Shown in pieces: positions 60,464 to 64,000 of a DNA stretch of 64,000 nucleotides. Positions within the stretch are counted from its first letter, which is position 1. The number at the start of each line of letters is the position of its first letter. The notes beneath the pieces were generated by a model that saw only the letters and a list, made by a program, of their open reading frames with translations, had not been told where the DNA came from and did not search any database. The DNA comes from Alphaproteobacteria bacterium (GTDB lineage: Bacteria > Pseudomonadota > Alphaproteobacteria > Micavibrionales > Micavibrionaceae), in the NCBI GenBank assembly GCA_017999645.1, contig JAGNLJ010000001.1, forward strand, positions 124,001-188,000, read 5' to 3'. The position numbers and the translations under genes are program-made.

Positions 60464-60527
60464 CGTTTTTTTTCCAGTCGTTTAAATTTAAAATGGTTTT
60501 ATAGGGTTTTTGCGTACCGATCAAATT

Positions 60528-61511
60528 TTATCGGTTTGATAGTATTTTGGTATGGGTGACACAACAATTGGCAAGAACGGCCAGGTTGTAGCCGCCTTCC
60601 AGCACGGAAATCAGCCTGCCTTGGCAATATTTATCGGCGAGAGTGATGAGTTTTGAGGTCATCAGGTCGAAATCCTCTTCCAGCAACATCTGGCGTCCCG
60701 GGGCGTCATTGAACAGGACTTCTTTGGGCGGGTCGTCACGGTGCGCGTCAAAGCCAGCCGAGATAAATATAAAATCGGGTTTCCATTCCACAAGAGCGGG
60801 GATGATCCGTTCGTCGAAGATTTTATGATGTATGGCCGGGTCGGCTTTAACGGGGACGGCGATGTTGTTGATGGTGCCGTGAGGGCCTTTGTCTTCATGA
60901 TGCATGTAAGGCCAAAGCGGCTCCTGATGAACTGAAAAGAAAAGAATGTCCGGGTTTTCTTTGACGATATCCTCTGTTCCATTGCCCTGGTGTACGTCGA
61001 AATCGACGATGGCGATTTTCCTAATACCTTTTTTTTGCAGGGCATAAAGCGCGGCAATCGCGAGATTGCTGAAAAAACAAAATCCCAGCGAAGAGTTTTT
61101 TGTCGCGTGGTGACCAGGTGGTCGTGTCACGCAAAACGCGTTGCGGTATTTTCCGGCGATGATGTCATCAACGGCCTGGCAGGCGGCGCCGACTCCGTAA
61201 CTGACCGATTCAAGCGAGCCAGACCCCATGCGCGTATCGGGGTCGATGGGGATCGGTACGTCACCGGGTTTGAGCTGCCGGTCTTTTTCCTTGAGATCAT
61301 CAAGATATTCTTTAGTGTGGCCGAGCAGGATTTCATCGTCGGTGCCCTTGCGCGCGGTCACCCATATGACGTTTTTTGAAACGTTTTCCGGAAATTCCTT
61401 TCTCATCGCCCCGAGGATAGAAGACAGGCGTTTGGGGGTTTCCGGGTGCCTGTCGCCGGGATAATGAGCCAGAAGTGCTTCATTCGTATAAATAGCTGTT
61501 TTCAATGTCAT
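60528..61511 (-). CDS. Histone deacetylase family protein (acetoin-utilisation type)
   Basis: A zinc-dependent deacetylase, probably acting on acetylated lysine or polyamines. The active-site blocks are RPPGHHATKNSSLGFCFFSN (tandem His), IVDFDVHQGNGTEDI (zinc Asp and His) and SAGFDAHRDDP (zinc Asp). It has 327 residues. The ATG at 61511 (MTLKTAIYTN) fits the family start; 14 more codons are open upstream. No strong ribosome-binding site is visible. It is divergent from the formyltransferase-like gene. Confidence 0.92.
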   Translation of the reverse strand: MTLKTAIYTNEALLAHYPGDRHPETPKRLSSILGAMRKEFPENVSKNVIWVTARKGTDDEILLGHTKEYLDDLKEKDRQLKPGDVPIPIDPDTRMGSGSLESVSYGVGAACQAVDDIIAGKYRNAFCVTRPPGHHATKNSSLGFCFFSNLAIAALYALQKKGIRKIAIVDFDVHQGNGTEDIVKENPDILFFSVHQEPLWPYMHHEDKGPHGTINNIAVPVKADPAIHHKIFDERIIPALVEWKPDFIFISAGFDAHRDDPPKEVLFNDAPGRQMLLEEDFDLMTSKLITLADKYCQGRLISVLEGGYNLAVLANCCVTHTKILSNR

Positions 61512-61626
61512 AAGGGACCATTCCATGCCGGGCCAGCCATTGTCAAAACCCATTTATTTTTATTGCTTTCAATAACATGCACGTGCTATCAACAATTTTC
61601 ATAAGATATAGATAAAGAGTATAATC

Positions 61627-62529
61627 ATGAAAGTCATTCCATTTACAGCGGCTGCAAAACTGCGCGAAGGATTTAATTTCTACGGCAGAAATTACGTCGA
61701 GCCGACCCGTCCTCTGCGCGTCATGATCGCCACATCCATACGCGATGTCGGTGTGGACGATAACGTTGGAAAAAATATCCTGATCGAAGGCCAGCCTGTT
61801 TACCTGAAAGGTGTGCTGGAGAATTTGCTTTCCGTCAGCAACGCAGACGGTATCGCCAGAGATCAATTTCAGATCGTCGGCATTGCCGTTGACGACGTTG
61901 TAGGCCAGGACAAGCTGGATGATTATACAGCTTTGCCGCAGCAGGATCAGCAATGGATTGTACCGACAAATACGACATATAACGGTGAGCCGCTAAAAGA
62001 GATGGTGCATTCGCATCCCAGCATGTTCCGGAAAATCGTCGGTAATAAAGAACTTAAAAAAGATGAAAAATTACGTTTTGAAAATGAACTGGTTGAACTT
62101 GCGAAAAAATTGAATGCGGATGTCATTCTCTCAGATCACTTCATGCTAAGATTCGAGCGTACACAACATCTGATGCCGACGATCAACATTCACCCAGCCG
62201 TGACCAATCCGGCAAACCCGGCATGCTGCCGCGGTAAAACCCCGACCAAGGACATTCTTGATCGGGCCGCGAAAGATGGCGGTACAAAGACGGGCGCATC
62301 GCTGCATTTCGTAAACGACGAATTCGATGACGGCGTGATCATCGCCGATACCGACGTAGTTGTCGTGCCGGACGGCTGGGACAGAAACCGCCTGAGGCTC
62401 GCGGTTTACGAGCAGGCTAAAAATCCGCTGGTCGAGCTGGGTCTCGCGCATCTGAGCGAGCACTTCGATTATCTTTATAATTTAAGCAAGCGGCCCCCGG
62501 AATTACGCGAAGAGTCCTTGCGTTTATAG
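61627..62529 (+). CDS. Formyltransferase-fold protein of unknown substrate
   Basis: Residues about 150-260 resemble glycinamide ribonucleotide formyltransferases: an Asn-x-His core in PTINIHPAVTNPANP and the Asp-bearing ASLHFVNDEFDDGVIIAD. The N-terminal 140 residues do not match PurN (MKVIPFTAAAKLREGFNFYG, PLRVMIATSIRDVGVDDN). A CC pair follows the His loop (NPACCRGKTPTKD). At 300 residues it is longer than PurN (212). It may transfer formyl groups to another amine. The ribosome-binding site is weak (AAAGAG). Confidence 0.6.
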   Translation: MKVIPFTAAAKLREGFNFYGRNYVEPTRPLRVMIATSIRDVGVDDNVGKNILIEGQPVYLKGVLENLLSVSNADGIARDQFQIVGIAVDDVVGQDKLDDYTALPQQDQQWIVPTNTTYNGEPLKEMVHSHPSMFRKIVGNKELKKDEKLRFENELVELAKKLNADVILSDHFMLRFERTQHLMPTINIHPAVTNPANPACCRGKTPTKDILDRAAKDGGTKTGASLHFVNDEFDDGVIIADTDVVVVPDGWDRNRLRLAVYEQAKNPLVELGLAHLSEHFDYLYNLSKRPPELREESLRL

Positions 62530-62560
62530 AGGACAATTTGCTGCGGGCTCTTGCCCGTCC

Positions 62561-62572
62561 GACCAGTTGGTC
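62561..62572. promoter_or_regulatory. Candidate TetR operator
   Basis: GACCA-GT-TGGTC is an inverted repeat with perfect 5-bp arms, 28 bp before the TetR-family start. Such arms are common in TetR operators and suggest autoregulation. Confidence 0.45.
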
Positions 62573-62599
62573 TATTCTATTGGGACGAGGAGAGCAGCC

Positions 62600-63187
62600 A
62601 TGGCCCAGCAAGCAACCCAGAAGAAAATCATCGCCACCGCCGAGCGCCTGATTTTGAGGCACGGATATGACGGGACGTCGCTGAACGACGTGGTCAGCGC
62701 CGCCGGGGTGAGCAAGGGCGCGTTCTTCCATTACTTCCCAAGCAAGCAGGCGGTCAGCCGGAACGTTCTGGAGAAATACGCGAAGGAGCAGATTTTCGCG
62801 CCGCTGGAGAAAAATATGAGCCGGGCGCCGAATGTGAAGCAGGGGCTGCTGGACTGGCTGCAGGAAACTTACAACGCCTATGCGCAGTGGAAATTTGCGG
62901 GTGGATGTTTGCTCGGGAATTTTGCGCTGGAGTTGTCCGACCGTGACGAGGAAATGCGCGAGCAACTGAAGGGAATTTTCCTGCAATGGGAAAACCAATT
63001 GGCGGGTTATCTGAAGCCGCTGGCGGCGGAGGGTAAGATAAAAATAGAGCCGAGGCAGTTTGCGCGGCTTTTGATTTCAGCCTATCAGGGCGCGACGATG
63101 ACGGCGAAAGTGCATAAGGACAATAACCGCGCAAGCCGTGAATTCCAAGCGATCGGACAGCTGATTGACGCCGTAATCGTAAACTAA
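62600..63187 (+). CDS. TetR-family transcriptional regulator
   Basis: The N-terminal TetR DNA-binding domain is clear: IIATAERLILRHGYDGTSLN, then DVVSAAGVSKGAFFHYFPSK (recognition helix GAFFHYFPSK). The ligand domain has a Cys in KFAGGCLLGNFALELSD, as in the NemR/YxaF-type regulators that answer electrophiles; this is inference. It has 195 residues. The ATG at 62600 follows GAGGAGAGCAGCC; 11 more codons are open upstream but would cross the operator. The pirin gene is downstream and may be a target. Confidence 0.9.
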   Translation: MAQQATQKKIIATAERLILRHGYDGTSLNDVVSAAGVSKGAFFHYFPSKQAVSRNVLEKYAKEQIFAPLEKNMSRAPNVKQGLLDWLQETYNAYAQWKFAGGCLLGNFALELSDRDEEMREQLKGIFLQWENQLAGYLKPLAAEGKIKIEPRQFARLLISAYQGATMTAKVHKDNNRASREFQAIGQLIDAVIVN

Positions 63188-63281
63188 TTCATACTTAGAA
63201 TTGTCAATTTGTTCATACTTTTGACTCTTGCTAAACGCGCACCATTTCTCTTTTATCTTCAACAAGGGAAAGGGATTTTAC

Positions 63282-63974
63282 ATGACATTCAAAATTCATG
63301 AACGCGACTTACGCGGTCGCACCAAAACGGGCTGGCTGGACAGTTATCACACATTTTCATTCGGCGATTTCCGCGACCCGGAGCGGATGGGGTTTCGTTC
63401 TTTGAGAGTCATCAACGAGGATTTTGTTATTCCCGGCGCGGGCTTTCCGACGCACCCGCATTCCGACATGGAGATTATTACTGTGATCCTAAAAGGCGAG
63501 CTGGCGCACAAGGACAGCACCGGCACAGGCGCGGTGATCAAGCCCGGCGAGATTCAGAAAATGTCGGCGGGCAGCGGCATCACGCATTCGGAGTTCAATC
63601 CTTCGAATGACAATCCCGTTCACCTGCTGCAGATCTGGATCAGGCCGGACACGCGCGGGATTGCGCCGGGTTATGAACAGATTACCGTCGCACCGCAGGA
63701 CGGCTGGACGCTGGTCGGCGACCGGGAAGGCAATGATACAGTCGTAAGCATTCACCAGGATGTGAAATTGTTCACTGCTGTTTTGAAAGCGGGCGAAAAA
63801 ATTTCGTATGAATTTTCGAAAGACCGCTATGGATTTTTACAAATCGCGCGCGGAGAGATTACGCTCGGCAGTGAGACAATCCGGCAGGGCGACGGCGTCG
63901 AAATTTCCGGCGAGGGAAATATCGAGATTACCGCGAAGGCGGATTCAGAGCTTCTCCTGTTTGATCTGGGGTAA
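63282..63974 (+). CDS. Pirin family protein (quercetinase-like cupin)
   Basis: Pirins are bicupins with one metal site in the N-terminal half; bacterial members such as YhhW act as quercetin dioxygenases. Metal ligands are visible in GFPTHPHSDMEIIT (two His), GITHSEFN (His, Glu) and the adjacent blocks IQKMSAGSG. The start is MTFKIHERDLRGRTKTGW and the length is 230 residues. AGGGAAAGGGATTT precedes the ATG. It is placed behind a TetR gene, a common pairing for stress-responsive pirins. Confidence 0.93.
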   Translation: MTFKIHERDLRGRTKTGWLDSYHTFSFGDFRDPERMGFRSLRVINEDFVIPGAGFPTHPHSDMEIITVILKGELAHKDSTGTGAVIKPGEIQKMSAGSGITHSEFNPSNDNPVHLLQIWIRPDTRGIAPGYEQITVAPQDGWTLVGDREGNDTVVSIHQDVKLFTAVLKAGEKISYEFSKDRYGFLQIARGEITLGSETIRQGDGVEISGEGNIEITAKADSELLLFDLG

Positions 63975-64000
63975 TGCGCGTATCTACGAGCAGCATGGCA

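Noticed and set aside
1-64000. CRISPR arrays, integrases and transposases
   Set aside because: No regularly spaced repeat array and no recognisable recombinase was seen; the repeats present are dispersed palindromes.

Overview
The window looks like chromosomal DNA of a free-living or epibiotic alphaproteobacterium. It is GC-rich by eye, and it carries the alphaproteobacterial gene orders aroA-cmk-rpsA-ihfB-lapA-pyrF-trpF-trpB-trpA-accD, ptsN-hpf-rpoN-lptB-lptA-lptC-kdsD and recR-lolA-ftsK, a CycM-like anchored cytochrome c, and DUF1150 and zf-CHCC proteins. Three DotA/TraY-like proteins and TrmB-type regulators would fit a Micavibrio-like or Rhodospirillales-like lineage. That placement is inference and was not tested.

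Layout. 1-17 kb (mostly minus strand): a backbone of aromatic amino-acid, pyrimidine, ribosomal and nucleoid genes (accD, trpA, trpB, trpF, pyrF, lapA, ihfB, rpsA, cmk, aroA). It is interrupted by three inserts: two TrmB-like regulators with a small membrane protein, a block of hypothetical genes plus a general-stress-like protein, and a block of lipoprotein and helical-paralogue genes of unknown function. 17-25 kb: an EAL signalling protein, a receiver-domain protein, folE, cysS and several small or unknown proteins. 25-32 kb: nitrogen-PTS and sigma-54 genes joined to the lipopolysaccharide transport genes lptB, lptA and lptC, then kdsD, an RNase D-like exonuclease and tRNA-Leu(CAG). 32-41 kb: a receiver/degenerate GGDEF protein, a Wza/Wzc-like polysaccharide export pair, recR, lolA and ftsK. 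41-50 kb: pheA, cytochrome c, holC, a lysine 2,3-aminomutase-family enzyme, pepA, lptF, lptG, mlaA and mlaC. 50-58.6 kb: three consecutive DotA/TraY-family membrane proteins. 58.8-64 kb: ettA, an HDAC-family deacetylase, a formyltransferase-like protein, a TetR regulator and a pirin.

Much of the window serves the cell envelope. LptB/A/C/F/G cover most of the inner-membrane and periplasmic LPS export machine, KdsD makes a Kdo precursor, LolA carries lipoproteins, MlaA and MlaC move phospholipid, and Wza/Wzc-like proteins export polysaccharide.

The most unusual signals are these. (1) The DotA/TraY-like gene triplet has no other recognisable type IVB secretion gene beside it. (2) A dispersed palindromic repeat (five copies seen) supplies the signal peptide of LptA and adds exactly 29 codons near the N-terminus of the aminomutase-family enzyme. 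(3) A second, 116-bp palindromic repeat occurs twice, 35 kb apart, each time just behind a stop codon. (4) A tandem family of helical proteins of unknown function includes a gene remnant. No CRISPR array, prophage, transposase or replication origin was recognised.
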